A DNA stretch of 64,000 bases from Helcococcus ovis (GTDB taxonomy: Bacteria; Bacillota; Clostridia; Tissierellales; Peptoniphilaceae). A model generated the notes under the pieces. It had not been told where the DNA came from, did no database searches, and was given only the letters and a program-made list of their open reading frames with translations. Each line of letters begins with the position of its first letter. The stretch's first letter is position 1. The position numbers were made by a program, and so were the translations under genes. The stretch is from contig NZ_CP119081.1 in NCBI RefSeq assembly GCF_004524775.2, positions 1,550,001 to 1,614,000 of the forward strand. The letters run 5' to 3'. Below are positions 54,201-63,462 of this stretch, in pieces.

Positions 54201-55964
54201 TTATTTTTTCTTTTTAGGTAAATGTATACTAATATCTAAACAATCAGCAAATGCCTCGTATAAAGCTTCTGAATATGTTGGATGTCCATGCATTGCTTCC
54301 AATACATCATCTACTGTCATTTCTGTTTCTATAATTGTTACAGCTTCATTGATAATTTCTGCTGCACTTGGTCCTACAATGTGTACACCTAAAATTTCAT
54401 GATATTTTGTATCCATGATTACTTTAATAAATCCTTCAGCCTTGTTTGCACCTAATGCTCTACCATTACCTGCAAATGAGAATTTACCTACTTTAATATC
54501 GTATTTCTTCTTAGCATCTTCTTCTGTTAAACCAACTGTTGCAACTTCCGGGAATGTATATACTGCTGAAGGAATTGACTTCAAGCTTACTTTCTTACGG
54601 TGTCCCATTGCATTTTCAGCAGCTCTTTCACCCATCTTAAACGCAGCATGAGCTAGCATCAATTCACCATTTACATCACCTGGTGCGTAGATATCCGGAT
54701 CAGATGTTTCCATGTATTCGTTAACTACTAATCTTCCTCTTTCCTGTTTTAGTTCGATTTCACCTAAACCACTTAAGTTTGGTACACGACCTACTGACAA
54801 TAGTAAATAATCAGCAACTATATCATCTTTACCTTCTAATTTAACTTTAATTTCATTTCCATTTTCTTCAACACCAGCAAATCTTGCATCCGTGATAATT
54901 TCAATTCCATCTTTTTGGAATCTCTTTGTTACAACATCTGATAAATCTTTATCTAACACATTTAAGATTCTATCTGAACCTTGAACTATTGTAACTTTTG
55001 ACCCAAATGATGAGAATGCTTGCCCAATTTCAGCACCGATTACACCACCACCAACAACAACTAATCTATTTGGTAATTCTTCTAAATCTAATATTGTATC
55101 AGATGTTAATACTCTCTTGCTGTCTAAACCTGGTAAGTTTAACATTCTTACATTAGAACCACCAGCCATGATAATCTTATCAGCATCAATTACATGTTCA
55201 CCACCATTTACTAAAACTTTCTTATCTTTAGTAATTGTTCCTAAACCGTTGAATAACTTAATTCCGTATGATTTAAATAAACCGGCGATACCACCTGTAA
55301 GTTTCTTAACAACACCATTTTTTACAGCAACTGTTTTAGCCATATCTACTGAGAATGCATCGTTAACTAACTTAATACCTCTACTTTCAGCTTCTTTAAT
55401 GCTATGAATAATTTCTGCATTGTGTAAGTATGCTTTTGTCGGAATACATCCTCTGTTTAAGCAAGTACCTCCAACTACACTATTTTCAACAACAGCAACT
55501 TTACCACCTAATTGAGCAGCTTTAATTGCAGCCACATAACCAGCTGGTCCACCACCAATAACGACAACATCGTATTCACCTTTTCTTTCTCTCTTTGGTG
55601 CTGCTTCTTCTGCTGCTTTTGCTACTGATGCAGGCATAACATCTTCTTTCGCTTTTTCTACAACTTCTTCTACTTGAGCTGAATCTGATGCCGGTGCTGC
55701 TCCCCCAGCTGCCGGAATTTCTTCTCCCGGTTCACCAATCCAAGCTATTGTAGTTACAACCGGAACTACTTCTCCTGCTTTGTGTAATATTTTTAATAAT
55801 GTACCAGCATCTTCTGCTTCAACTTCCATATTTACTTTATCTGTTACGATTTCTAATAAAGGTTCCCCAACTTCTACTTTATCACCTTCATTTTTAAGCC
55901 ATTGTACAATTTCGCCCTCTTCCATTTCTGAGCCGGCTTTGGGCATGATAACTTCATATGCCAT
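54201..55964 (-). CDS. lpdA: Dihydrolipoyl dehydrogenase (E3) with N-terminal lipoyl domain
   Basis: 587 residues. Residues 1-78 are a lipoyl domain with the target lysine K43 in VTDKVNMEVEA. An Ala/Pro-rich linker (~85-128) leads to a flavoprotein disulfide reductase: FAD motif VVVIGGGPAGYVAA, redox pair C168-LNRG-C173, NAD motif VVVGGGVIGAE, and C-terminal HGHPTYSEALYEA with the His-Glu dyad. It reoxidises dihydrolipoamide. In this operon it carries the only lipoyl domain. AGGAGG precedes the ATG. Confidence 0.95.
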   Translation of the reverse strand: MAYEVIMPKAGSEMEEGEIVQWLKNEGDKVEVGEPLLEIVTDKVNMEVEAEDAGTLLKILHKAGEVVPVVTTIAWIGEPGEEIPAAGGAAPASDSAQVEEVVEKAKEDVMPASVAKAAEEAAPKRERKGEYDVVVIGGGPAGYVAAIKAAQLGGKVAVVENSVVGGTCLNRGCIPTKAYLHNAEIIHSIKEAESRGIKLVNDAFSVDMAKTVAVKNGVVKKLTGGIAGLFKSYGIKLFNGLGTITKDKKVLVNGGEHVIDADKIIMAGGSNVRMLNLPGLDSKRVLTSDTILDLEELPNRLVVVGGGVIGAEIGQAFSSFGSKVTIVQGSDRILNVLDKDLSDVVTKRFQKDGIEIITDARFAGVEENGNEIKVKLEGKDDIVADYLLLSVGRVPNLSGLGEIELKQERGRLVVNEYMETSDPDIYAPGDVNGELMLAHAAFKMGERAAENAMGHRKKVSLKSIPSAVYTFPEVATVGLTEEDAKKKYDIKVGKFSFAGNGRALGANKAEGFIKVIMDTKYHEILGVHIVGPSAAEIINEAVTIIETEMTVDDVLEAMHGHPTYSEALYEAFADCLDISIHLPKKKK

Positions 55965-55979
55965 ATTTTATCCTCCTAA

Positions 55980-57014
55980 TTAAATTAACAATCCAACTGG
56001 ATTTTCTAAATTATTCTTCAATGTTTGCATGAATTTAGCTCCTTCTAAACCATCAATTACCCTGTGGTCAGCATTTAAGGATACATTCATCATAGGTCTA
56101 ACTACAATTTCACCATTTACTACAACCGGTTTTTGAATTGTTGCACTCACACTCAAAATAGCTGTATTTGGTTGATTAATTATTGATGTAAAGTTATCAA
56201 CACCATACATACCTAGGTTAGATATTGTAAATGTTGAGCCTTGCATTTCTGCAGGTTTTAATTTTTTATCCAACGTCGCTTTAATTACTCTCTTACTTTC
56301 AACAACTAATTCTGTAAAACTCATTTCATCAGCATTTTTTACAACTGGTACATATAAACCTTCATCTGTACCTACAGCTATCGCTAAGCTTACATGTTTA
56401 TGTAATAAGATATTTTGTCCATCTTCGCTGACTGATGAATTTACATATGGATGTTTTTGTAATGTTTTAACTGTAGCTAATGAAATATAATCTGTAACAG
56501 ATGGTTTTTGTCCAACTCTATCAACAACCATATCAACCGTTTGTTTTCTAAATGCTAATAAGTTTGTCATATCAACAGAAACACTTACCATATATGTTGG
56601 TGAAATATCTACAGATTCCCTCATTCTCTTACCAACAACCTTCTTAACCGGTGAAATCTTAACTACTTCATAGTCTGGATTTTCTTCTTTTTCAACCGGT
56701 TTTGCCTCCGATTTTGCTGCTACAGCTTTTTCTTCTTTATTATCTTCACCATGTAGAAGTGCCAATACATCTTCTTTCATGATCTTACCTTTTGGTCCTG
56801 TACCTTGAATTACTTGAACATTTAGCCCTTCGACTTCTGCAATTTTTAATGCTAATGGAGAAATTTTAATTCTTCCATGTAACTTAAATTCTGTTATATC
56901 ATCTAAATGCACACGACCTTTTGCTCCAGTACCTTTAACTTGTGACAAGTCAATACCGTGTTCTTTAGCATATCTTCTTGCGGCTGGAGTAGCTCTAAAT
57001 TTTTTGTCTGACAT
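55980..57014 (-). CDS. pdhC: Dihydrolipoamide acyltransferase (E2) lacking a lipoyl domain
   Basis: 344 residues. Two peripheral-subunit-binding domains stand in tandem (6-40, ATPAARRYAKEHGIDLSQV; 51-86, ISPLALKIAEVEGLNVQVI), then a short Lys/Glu/Ala linker and the catalytic core (~115-344) with ADHRVIDG (H317, D321). The usual N-terminal lipoyl domain is absent, although ATG 57014 with AGGAG upstream is a sound start and the intergenic gap is only 11 bases. It must use the lipoyl group carried on E3. The acyl group is acetyl in pyruvate or acetoin dehydrogenase. Confidence 0.93.
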   Translation of the reverse strand: MSDKKFRATPAARRYAKEHGIDLSQVKGTGAKGRVHLDDITEFKLHGRIKISPLALKIAEVEGLNVQVIQGTGPKGKIMKEDVLALLHGEDNKEEKAVAAKSEAKPVEKEENPDYEVVKISPVKKVVGKRMRESVDISPTYMVSVSVDMTNLLAFRKQTVDMVVDRVGQKPSVTDYISLATVKTLQKHPYVNSSVSEDGQNILLHKHVSLAIAVGTDEGLYVPVVKNADEMSFTELVVESKRVIKATLDKKLKPAEMQGSTFTISNLGMYGVDNFTSIINQPNTAILSVSATIQKPVVVNGEIVVRPMMNVSLNADHRVIDGLEGAKFMQTLKNNLENPVGLLI

Positions 57015-57025
57015 AGCTTCTCCTT

Positions 57026-58021
57026 TTACTTTTTATTAACTGTTAATAATACTGCCTCTTTAACTTTTTCAACACTTGGTTGAACTGCTTTTTCTAAATT
57101 TGGAGCTGATGGTACATGTGTATCCGCACTGGCAACACGTCTGATTGGAGCATCAATAAAATCAAATGCTTCACTTTCAACCACTCTTGCTACTATTTCA
57201 CCACCAAAACCACTAGTTTTGAATGAATCATGTACAACAACTAATTTTCCTGTTTTCTTTACAGAATCAAAAATTATTTTTTCATCTAATGGAATTAATG
57301 TCATAATATCCACTAATTCTACATCAACGCCTTCCTTAGCTAATTCTTCAGCAGCTTTTTCACATAAAACAAAAGCTTTCCCCCAAGATACAATTGTTAC
57401 ATCTTTACCTTCTCTAACAATCTTACCTTTACCGATTTCAGCAATATTATCATCACTTGCATCAACTTCACCCTTCATACCAAAGTGTGATTTTGGTTCT
57501 AAATAAATTACCGGATTATTATCTCTAATAGCTGCTCTTAATAATCCATATGCATCATTTGGATTTGATGGTGCAACAACTTTTAATCCCGGAATATGTG
57601 TAAACCATGATTCTAAAGTTTTACTATGTTGTGATGAAGCCCCTGTACCTGCCCCATTAGCACATCTAAATACCACCGGAACTTGTACTTCTCCACCTAA
57701 CATATATCTCATAGGTGCAGCTTGGTTAACAATCGAATCCATAGCAATTGTAACAAAATCCATAAATGTCATATCAACAATTGGTCTCATACCTACTGAA
57801 GCAGCACCTGTAGCTAAACCACTTATTGCTGCTTCTGAAATTGGTGTATCAATAACTCTTTTTGGTCCAAATTCTTCAATCATTCCTACTGTTGTACCAA
57901 AATCACCACCAAAAATACCTACATCTTCACCAATTAAAAATACATTTTCATCTAAACGCATTTCGTCTACCATAGCGTATTTTATCGCTTCACGAAATTG
58001 CATTATTTTCTTTTCACCCAT
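57026..58021 (-). CDS. pdhB: 2-oxoacid (pyruvate/acetoin) dehydrogenase E1 component, beta subunit
   Basis: 331 residues. Transketolase pyrimidine-binding domain followed by the C-terminal domain: FREAIKYAMVDEMRLDENVFLIGEDVG, DTPISEAAISGLATGAA and VVHDSFKTSGFGGEI. With the alpha subunit it decarboxylates the 2-oxoacid and reductively acylates lipoamide. Its similarity in style to AcoB means an acetoin dehydrogenase role cannot be excluded. AAAAGGAGAAAAGT precedes the ATG. Confidence 0.92.
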   Translation of the reverse strand: MGEKKIMQFREAIKYAMVDEMRLDENVFLIGEDVGIFGGDFGTTVGMIEEFGPKRVIDTPISEAAISGLATGAASVGMRPIVDMTFMDFVTIAMDSIVNQAAPMRYMLGGEVQVPVVFRCANGAGTGASSQHSKTLESWFTHIPGLKVVAPSNPNDAYGLLRAAIRDNNPVIYLEPKSHFGMKGEVDASDDNIAEIGKGKIVREGKDVTIVSWGKAFVLCEKAAEELAKEGVDVELVDIMTLIPLDEKIIFDSVKKTGKLVVVHDSFKTSGFGGEIVARVVESEAFDFIDAPIRRVASADTHVPSAPNLEKAVQPSVEKVKEAVLLTVNKK

Positions 58022-58066
58022 ACTTTTCTCCTTTTCTCTGCTTAATCTAAATATATAAACTCTTTA

Positions 58067-59047
58067 CTATTCTGCTAAATTATCTTCAAAAGCAACATTT
58101 TCTTGTGGGAATGGTGCATTTTTAGCAAATACTACCGCCTCATCAACTTCTTTAATTGCTTCATCTCTAATTTTATCTAATTCATCAATATTAGCTACTT
58201 TTGTATCTAATAAAACTTTTCTATAAGCTTCGATTGGATCTCTTTCTTTCCATGAATTTATTTCTTCTCTTGATCTATATGCCCCTGCATCACTTGCTGA
58301 ATGACCAAACCATCTATATGTTTCAACTTCCATTAAAACCGGTCCTTTACCTGATCTTGCATGTTCAATTGCTTCATTCATGGCATCATAAACTGCTAAA
58401 ACATCATTACCATCTTCAACATGAATAGCTTTAACCCCATAAGCTGAAGCTCTATCTGTAATATGTTCAACATTTATAGCATCATGTATATCCATTGAAA
58501 TACCATATTTATTATTAATTACATAGTAAACAACTGGTAAATCCCAAATTGAAGCCATATTTAATGTTTCGTGGAATGAACCTTCATTTGTTGCTCCATC
58601 ACCCATACATGAAACTACTACATTACCTGTTTTCTTTTGTTTTTGTACAAATGCAGCTCCGATACTTATACCATGTCCACCACCTACAATACCATTACAT
58701 CCCATATTATTTACTTCTAAGTTAAACACGTGCATCGAACCACCACGACCTTTACAATATCCCGGTTCCCTACCTAGGATTTCAGCCATCATTCTATTAA
58801 TATCTATACCTTTAGTAATAGTTTGCCCGTGACCTCTGTGATTTGAATACATCAAGTCTTCTTTTCTCATTGCATATATACCACCTACATTAGCTGCTTC
58901 TTCTCCCACTGAATAGTGTGTCATACCCGCAACTAAACCTCTTGCAAACAATTTTGATAATTGTAAATCAAAATGTCTACAAACTTCCATTAATTTAAGC
59001 ATTTCTAATTTTTGTTCTTTAGTTAGCTTATCTGAATATTTACCCAT
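58067..59047 (-). CDS. pdhA: 2-oxoacid (pyruvate/acetoin) dehydrogenase E1 component, alpha subunit
   Basis: 326 residues. TPP-binding motif GDGATNEGSFHETLNMASIWDLPVVYYVINN, preceded by YSNHRGHGQTITKG and KGRGGSMHVF. RYRWFGHSASD-like loop (YRWFGHSASDAGAYRS) is present. First gene of the five-gene operon. The sequence recalls AcoA/AcuA-type E1 alpha as much as PdhA; no acetoin genes are nearby, so pyruvate is the more economical guess. GGGAGA precedes the ATG. Confidence 0.92.
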   Translation of the reverse strand: MGKYSDKLTKEQKLEMLKLMEVCRHFDLQLSKLFARGLVAGMTHYSVGEEAANVGGIYAMRKEDLMYSNHRGHGQTITKGIDINRMMAEILGREPGYCKGRGGSMHVFNLEVNNMGCNGIVGGGHGISIGAAFVQKQKKTGNVVVSCMGDGATNEGSFHETLNMASIWDLPVVYYVINNKYGISMDIHDAINVEHITDRASAYGVKAIHVEDGNDVLAVYDAMNEAIEHARSGKGPVLMEVETYRWFGHSASDAGAYRSREEINSWKERDPIEAYRKVLLDTKVANIDELDKIRDEAIKEVDEAVVFAKNAPFPQENVAFEDNLAE

Positions 59048-59092
59048 TAAAGTCTCCCTTCAAATTTTTTATAGCGTATTGCTTCATTTATT

Positions 59093-59122
59093 ATTATACC
59101 TCATATTTCCCAGTTTTTCCAA
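59093..59122 (-). promoter_or_regulatory. Promoter of the dehydrogenase operon
   Basis: On the minus strand TTGGAA (59117-59122) and a perfect TATAAT (59093-59098) are 18 bases apart. The start is expected near 59086. Confidence 0.72.
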
Positions 59123-59145
59123 TAAGTATATTATTAACGAACATT

Positions 59146-59193
59146 TGTGATAACGGTCACGAATTTCATTCTTTAAATGTGATCTCAATCACA
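59146..59193. promoter_or_regulatory. Two Crp/Fnr-type palindromes upstream of the dehydrogenase promoter
   Basis: TGTGA-N6-TCACG at 59146-59161 and TGTGA-N6-TCACA at 59178-59193. The second is a perfect Crp/Fnr consensus inside a longer palindrome AAATGTGAT/ATCACATTT. Centres are 32 bp apart, three helical turns, and lie about 67 and 99 bases upstream of the expected start, suited to activation. No Crp/Fnr gene is in the window. Confidence 0.75.
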
Positions 59194-59309
59194 TTTTGTA
59201 TATTTTTTAGTTATTTTATTATAAATATACTATATATTATTTTTTTATAACTAAATAATCCACTTTTTCTTGCACACAATCTATAAAAATTTTTCCAGAA
59301 TATATAAAA

Positions 59310-59855
59310 TTATTTTTTTAACACCATTTTTATAAATTGATCTATTTCATCAAAATCCTCAGAAAATAACAATTTACTTCTATCTTCTTTTGTTAAAAAA
59401 CCATTTTTAACCATATTGTCATACATGTTTTTCAGATCATCATAATATCCATTTTTATTAAACAAAATACAGGCATTCGGGTTTTGACCTACCAAATGAA
59501 GTGAAAAAGCTTCTGTGATTTCTTCCATTGTACCCGGTCCTCCAGGCAGAGCAATACATACTTCCGACATTTCTCTCATAATATCTTTTCTTTCCTGCAT
59601 AGTTTCAGTTTCTATAAATTGAGTAAGATTTTTTTTAACAGTTTCAATTTCCTTTAAATAAGTTGGCATCACTCCTATAACTTCTACATTTTTAGATATT
59701 GCTCTTTCCGCCAAAATACCCATAAGTCCTTTTTCATTTCCACCATATACTAATCCATATCTATTAAAAGCTATCCAATCTGCAAGCTCCACAGCTGCAT
59801 CCTTAAAAATTTCATTATTTCCTAGTTTTGAGCCTAGGTAAACTAAAACATTCAT
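59310..59855 (-). CDS. LOG-family nucleotide phosphoribohydrolase
   Basis: 181 residues of the LOG/TIGR00730 family. The signature PGGPGTMEE (~98-106) fits PGGxGTxxE. VYLGSKLGN near the N terminus and YGLVYGGNEKGLMGILAE bind nucleotide. Members cleave ribose-5-phosphate from purine nucleotides such as cytokinin precursors; the bacterial role is unclear. AAAGGAGAATAAGG precedes the ATG. It follows the HAD phosphatase gene by about 50 bases. Confidence 0.88.
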   Translation of the reverse strand: MNVLVYLGSKLGNNEIFKDAAVELADWIAFNRYGLVYGGNEKGLMGILAERAISKNVEVIGVMPTYLKEIETVKKNLTQFIETETMQERKDIMREMSEVCIALPGGPGTMEEITEAFSLHLVGQNPNACILFNKNGYYDDLKNMYDNMVKNGFLTKEDRSKLLFSEDFDEIDQFIKMVLKK

Positions 59856-59907
59856 CCTTATTCTCCTTTAAAAAAAGCTCTATTTGCAATTTAAATTTTG
59901 TAAAACT

Positions 59908-60714
59908 CTAATTTAAAATATATTTTTCAATATATTCTGCCACTCCATCTTCATCATTAGTTTTTGTAACAAAATCAGCAATTTCTTTTAATTCATCAAT
60001 GGAATTTCCCATAGCTACACCAGTACCAGCTAATTTTATCATTGTAAAATCATTACCTTGATCTCCAAAAGACACTGTATCAGAAATGTTATATCCTAAT
60101 TTTTCAGCAACTTCTACTAATGTTTCTCCTTTTGAAACATTTTTAGGCATTGCTTCAAAATAAAATGGTTCAGAATATACAAATTCAAAATCATATTTAA
60201 ATTTTTCAAAAATATTTTTAGATGGTTCAGTCATTTTTGAAGCATCTTGTGTAAATAAAATATTATTAGGCTTAAAATCTATTGAATCCACAAGATTAGG
60301 TACATATTTTAATAATGTATCATTTTTAATTAAAATATCATCTAAATTATATGTAGATAAATTATCTGTATATACTATATTATTAAAATAAATAACAAAA
60401 TAAATATCCTGAGTTTTTGAAAATTTAAGCATTTCCCTCATTTTTTCAAGATTTAATGTGTGATTTATAATAATTTCATTTGTTTTTACATCTGTGACAA
60501 CAGCACCATTATAATTACAAATATATCCCTCATATTTGTCTAACTCTAATTCTTTATAGTATTTTTCAACACCTCTTTGCGAACGACCTGATGAAATCAT
60601 AATTTTATGACCTTGCTTTTGAGCTTCAAGTAAAGTTTTTTTAGTTCTTTCAGATATTTCATGTTTACTGTTTATCAGCGTACCATCAATATCTATCGCT
60701 ATTAATTTTTTCAT
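59908..60714 (-). CDS. Cof-type HAD-IIB phosphatase
   Basis: 268 residues. HAD motifs: DIDGTLI (residues 6-12), ISSGRS, KGETLVEVAEKLGYN, and FGDQGNDFTMIKLAG. Type IIB cap. Members dephosphorylate sugar phosphates or flavin/PLP. ATG 60714 with AAGGAG is preferred to the frame-opening start 21 codons earlier. It is a paralogue of the next gene and has the same length. Confidence 0.9.
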   Translation of the reverse strand: MKKLIAIDIDGTLINSKHEISERTKKTLLEAQKQGHKIMISSGRSQRGVEKYYKELELDKYEGYICNYNGAVVTDVKTNEIIINHTLNLEKMREMLKFSKTQDIYFVIYFNNIVYTDNLSTYNLDDILIKNDTLLKYVPNLVDSIDFKPNNILFTQDASKMTEPSKNIFEKFKYDFEFVYSEPFYFEAMPKNVSKGETLVEVAEKLGYNISDTVSFGDQGNDFTMIKLAGTGVAMGNSIDELKEIADFVTKTNDEDGVAEYIEKYILN

Positions 60715-60850
60715 TTTTTCTCCTTTACATATAAAAAATCTTTTTTGTATTACCGTTGTTAAACATTCGTGATACAATTTATTTATATTAATATCATCTA
60801 TAACAGTCTATCTAACAGTTATTTTAGTTTGCTTAATTTAGATAGTGTCT

Positions 60851-61657
60851 TTATTTTAATACATATTTTTCTAAATATTTAGCAATCCCATCTCTATTAT
60901 TTGTATCGGTTACATAGTCTGCTACCTTAATTAATTCTTTTGAAGAGTTTTTCATAGCAACACCGGTTCCGCATAAAGTAATCATTGAAATATCATTACC
61001 ATAATTACCAAATGCAATAGTATCCTCTCTAGGTATACCTAATTTTTCAGCAACTTTTAATACACTTCGGCCTTTAGATGTATTTGCTGGAGTTATTTCT
61101 ATAGATACTGAAGATGAAAAACTAATTTCTAATTTTCCCTTAAATTTTTCTTCTATTAATTTTCTTGTGATTTTCAAATTTTTCATTGAGTCATTTAATA
61201 AAATTTTATTTACTGAAAAATTTATTTTATCAAAATGTCTGTCATCTTTAATTACATTTTGCCCAATTGCCTTTCTATAAAGTCTAAATAACCACTTGCT
61301 ATGATAATTTGTGTATAGATTTTTATCATGTAAAATTGAATAATCTACACAAAGTTCATCTATAAACTCAATAATCTCTTTAAGCAAATTAATTTCAAAC
61401 TTTGTATCTGAGATTATTTCATTAGTCTTTATATTTGTAATTAGACCTCCATTAAAATTAGATATGAATCCTCCATATTTATCAACTTTAACAGTTACAG
61501 CATGCTTTAATGAAGATTCAAAAGGACGTCCTGTTGCAATCATAACCACATGTCCTTGTTGTTGAGCCTTTTCCAAAGCATCAATTGTTCTTTTAGTTAT
61601 TTTTTTTCTCCAATTTAGAAGTGTACCATCTAAATCTAACGCTATTAATTTTCTCAA
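60851..61657 (-). CDS. Cof-type HAD-IIB phosphatase
   Basis: 268 residues. DLDGTLLN, IATGRPFE, SKGRSVLKVAEKLGI and FGNYGNDISMITLCG give the four HAD motifs; GNYGND replaces the usual GDxxND. The start is TTG at 61657 with GGAG six bases upstream; no ATG is available at the family N terminus. Paralogue of 59908-60714. Confidence 0.9.
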   Translation of the reverse strand: MRKLIALDLDGTLLNWRKKITKRTIDALEKAQQQGHVVMIATGRPFESSLKHAVTVKVDKYGGFISNFNGGLITNIKTNEIISDTKFEINLLKEIIEFIDELCVDYSILHDKNLYTNYHSKWLFRLYRKAIGQNVIKDDRHFDKINFSVNKILLNDSMKNLKITRKLIEEKFKGKLEISFSSSVSIEITPANTSKGRSVLKVAEKLGIPREDTIAFGNYGNDISMITLCGTGVAMKNSSKELIKVADYVTDTNNRDGIAKYLEKYVLK

Positions 61658-61769
61658 TTTTAACTCCTGTAATTTTTTATTATATATATTTTAACACAAA
61701 ACACTATAGCTAAATAGTAGAATACAAAAATAGTCTAATCATATTTCAGATTAGACTATAGTTATTATA

Positions 61770-62579
61770 TTATTCACCTTTACCAGTATATTCTTCTATT
61801 TTTACTCCATCTAATTTTCCACGAGGATCTTCATGAGTAATATATTCTTTACCATTAGCATCAAATAAATGCCAATGATCTCCATGAACAGAAGCTTTTA
61901 CAATCCCCTTATCTTTCAATTCTTCAATCTTATAATATCTCATAAGATTTAGGCTCTTTTTAGGTTTTTCTTTTTTCTCTTTATTTTTAGTTAAATTTAT
62001 ATTTTTTTCTTTTTCGTCATGGCTTCCTTCATATTTTCCAACTTTTACATTAGGAATAATTTGTGTAGGATCATCATGTGTAATATATTCACTACCATCA
62101 TCCAATTTTACATGCCAATGATCTCCATGCTTATAAACTCCAACAATTCTTGAATTTAAATCATCTCCACTCGCCTCTTTACCTGCACTTGGCTTATCAA
62201 AAAATTGTAAAGTTTCTCCATTTTTTAATAATACTTGATAAAATGTACCATATTTTCTATATGTATCAATATTATTTTTATCAAAATTTTCAATAATCTT
62301 TTTATCAAATGTTAAAAGTAATTTATTATCCTCTTTTTTTAATTTTTCATATTGACTTTCATCTAAAACAAATAATTTATCCTTATATTCAACATTATAT
62401 TTCTTAACGTTTTTAAATACTTTAACTTTTTCTTTTTTTCCATTAATATATAAATCTTGCTCTTGAATTTCTTGTTGTTTTTTAACGGTAATATGTGATA
62501 CCTTACCAGAATTATTAGAACAGCCCACTATTAACATAAGAATAAATATTAAAAATGAAAAATATTTAATTTTATTCAT
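61770..62579 (-). CDS. Histidine-triad lipoprotein (probable zinc-binding, Pht-like)
   Basis: 269 residues. ATG 62579 with GGGGG; signal peptide with lipobox IVGC (Cys20). Two copies of a ~35-residue unit containing HGDHWH, each followed by a (Y/F)..(D/N)GxEYITHxDP strand: GVYKHGDHWHVKLDDGSEYITHDDP and KASVHGDHWHLFDANGKEYITHEDP. H-x2-H-x-H is the zinc-binding triad of streptococcal Pht proteins. Probably collects zinc at the surface. No AdcA or ZnuABC genes are nearby. Confidence 0.85.
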   Translation of the reverse strand: MNKIKYFSFLIFILMLIVGCSNNSGKVSHITVKKQQEIQEQDLYINGKKEKVKVFKNVKKYNVEYKDKLFVLDESQYEKLKKEDNKLLLTFDKKIIENFDKNNIDTYRKYGTFYQVLLKNGETLQFFDKPSAGKEASGDDLNSRIVGVYKHGDHWHVKLDDGSEYITHDDPTQIIPNVKVGKYEGSHDEKEKNINLTKNKEKKEKPKKSLNLMRYYKIEELKDKGIVKASVHGDHWHLFDANGKEYITHEDPRGKLDGVKIEEYTGKGE

Positions 62580-62598
62580 TATTCCCCCTGTAAAGCTA

Positions 62599-62901
62599 TT
62601 AAAATCCACACATTTGAGGTGCCTCATCTTCCTTATCTTCATCAATTTTTTCTGTAACACCTTCTAATTTGTATACATCGAATTCAATTGTACCATCATC
62701 TAATAAAAATGCCGGTATACCAATTTTCCCATCTGACTTTGCTTTGTCAAATTCAACCCTAGAATCTCTTAATGCTAAAAATTCTTTCATAAATCTTGTC
62801 TTAGCTGTAATGTCAATATATTCTACTTCTATTTTGTTTTTTCTTAAAACTTTATCTGCGTGTATTGTGTCACCACAAATCATTGTTCCATAAAATTTCA
62901 T
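62599..62901 (-). CDS. Glutaredoxin-like protein
   Basis: 100 residues with a thioredoxin-fold start: MKFYGTMICGDTIHADKVLRKNKIEVEYIDI, then KIGIPAFLLDDG with the cis-proline. The active site reads CGDT in place of CxxC, so only one cysteine is at the redox position; two more residues of interest are near the C terminus (QMCGF). It may be a monothiol or non-redox member. GGGG precedes the ATG. It lies between the membrane protein and the histidine-triad lipoprotein, with gaps under 25 bases, so the three are probably one operon. Confidence 0.85.
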   Translation of the reverse strand: MKFYGTMICGDTIHADKVLRKNKIEVEYIDITAKTRFMKEFLALRDSRVEFDKAKSDGKIGIPAFLLDDGTIEFDVYKLEGVTEKIDEDKEDEAPQMCGF

Positions 62902-62909
62902 AATTCCCC

Positions 62910-63350
62910 TTATAATTTTAATTCTTTCTTTATTTTTAATAAAAGTTCTTCATATTCTTCAGGATATCTATGTTTTAAAGCAAAAGTGTCTGTAGATAAT
63001 ATCAAGTCCACATAACCCTCACTTAGATAAGTTAATTCCATATTTTTCACACTATCCCATCTTATAAATTTTGCTAGGAAAGTTATATTCCCCGTTGTAA
63101 TAATCCCTCTTCTATTAAATCCTTTACCAATAATACCCGAAATTGAAAATAATAATAACAAGATAGCCAAAATATAATTATAAAAATTATATCTTGCAAA
63201 ACTTATAACCACAAATAACAATATCGCCATTGTTATAAATGAAATATAATTAGATTTTGTAATTGCAGTTCTATATTGAATATCAACGTATTTTACTAAA
63301 TTATAAACTATCCCTATCGATAAAAATAATATCAAAACTATATAAATCAT
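62910..63350 (-). CDS. Small membrane protein of unknown function
   Basis: 146 residues with three hydrophobic helices in the first ~90 residues, then a soluble C-terminal part with FIRWDSVKNMELTYLSEGYVDLILST, a PH-like strand pattern. It resembles small DUF5673/YdbS-type membrane proteins, but the match is weak. GGAG precedes the ATG. First gene of the run with the glutaredoxin-like and histidine-triad genes; divergent from dps. Confidence 0.7.
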   Translation of the reverse strand: MIYIVLILFLSIGIVYNLVKYVDIQYRTAITKSNYISFITMAILLFVVISFARYNFYNYILAILLLLFSISGIIGKGFNRRGIITTGNITFLAKFIRWDSVKNMELTYLSEGYVDLILSTDTFALKHRYPEEYEELLLKIKKELKL

Positions 63351-63462
63351 ATTTACTCCTATATTTTTATTAATTATATCATAAAAAGTTTAATATTTTT
63401 AATTTGGGTATAATATAAAATATAAGTAATAATAAAATAATGTTATAAGAAAGAGGTATATA

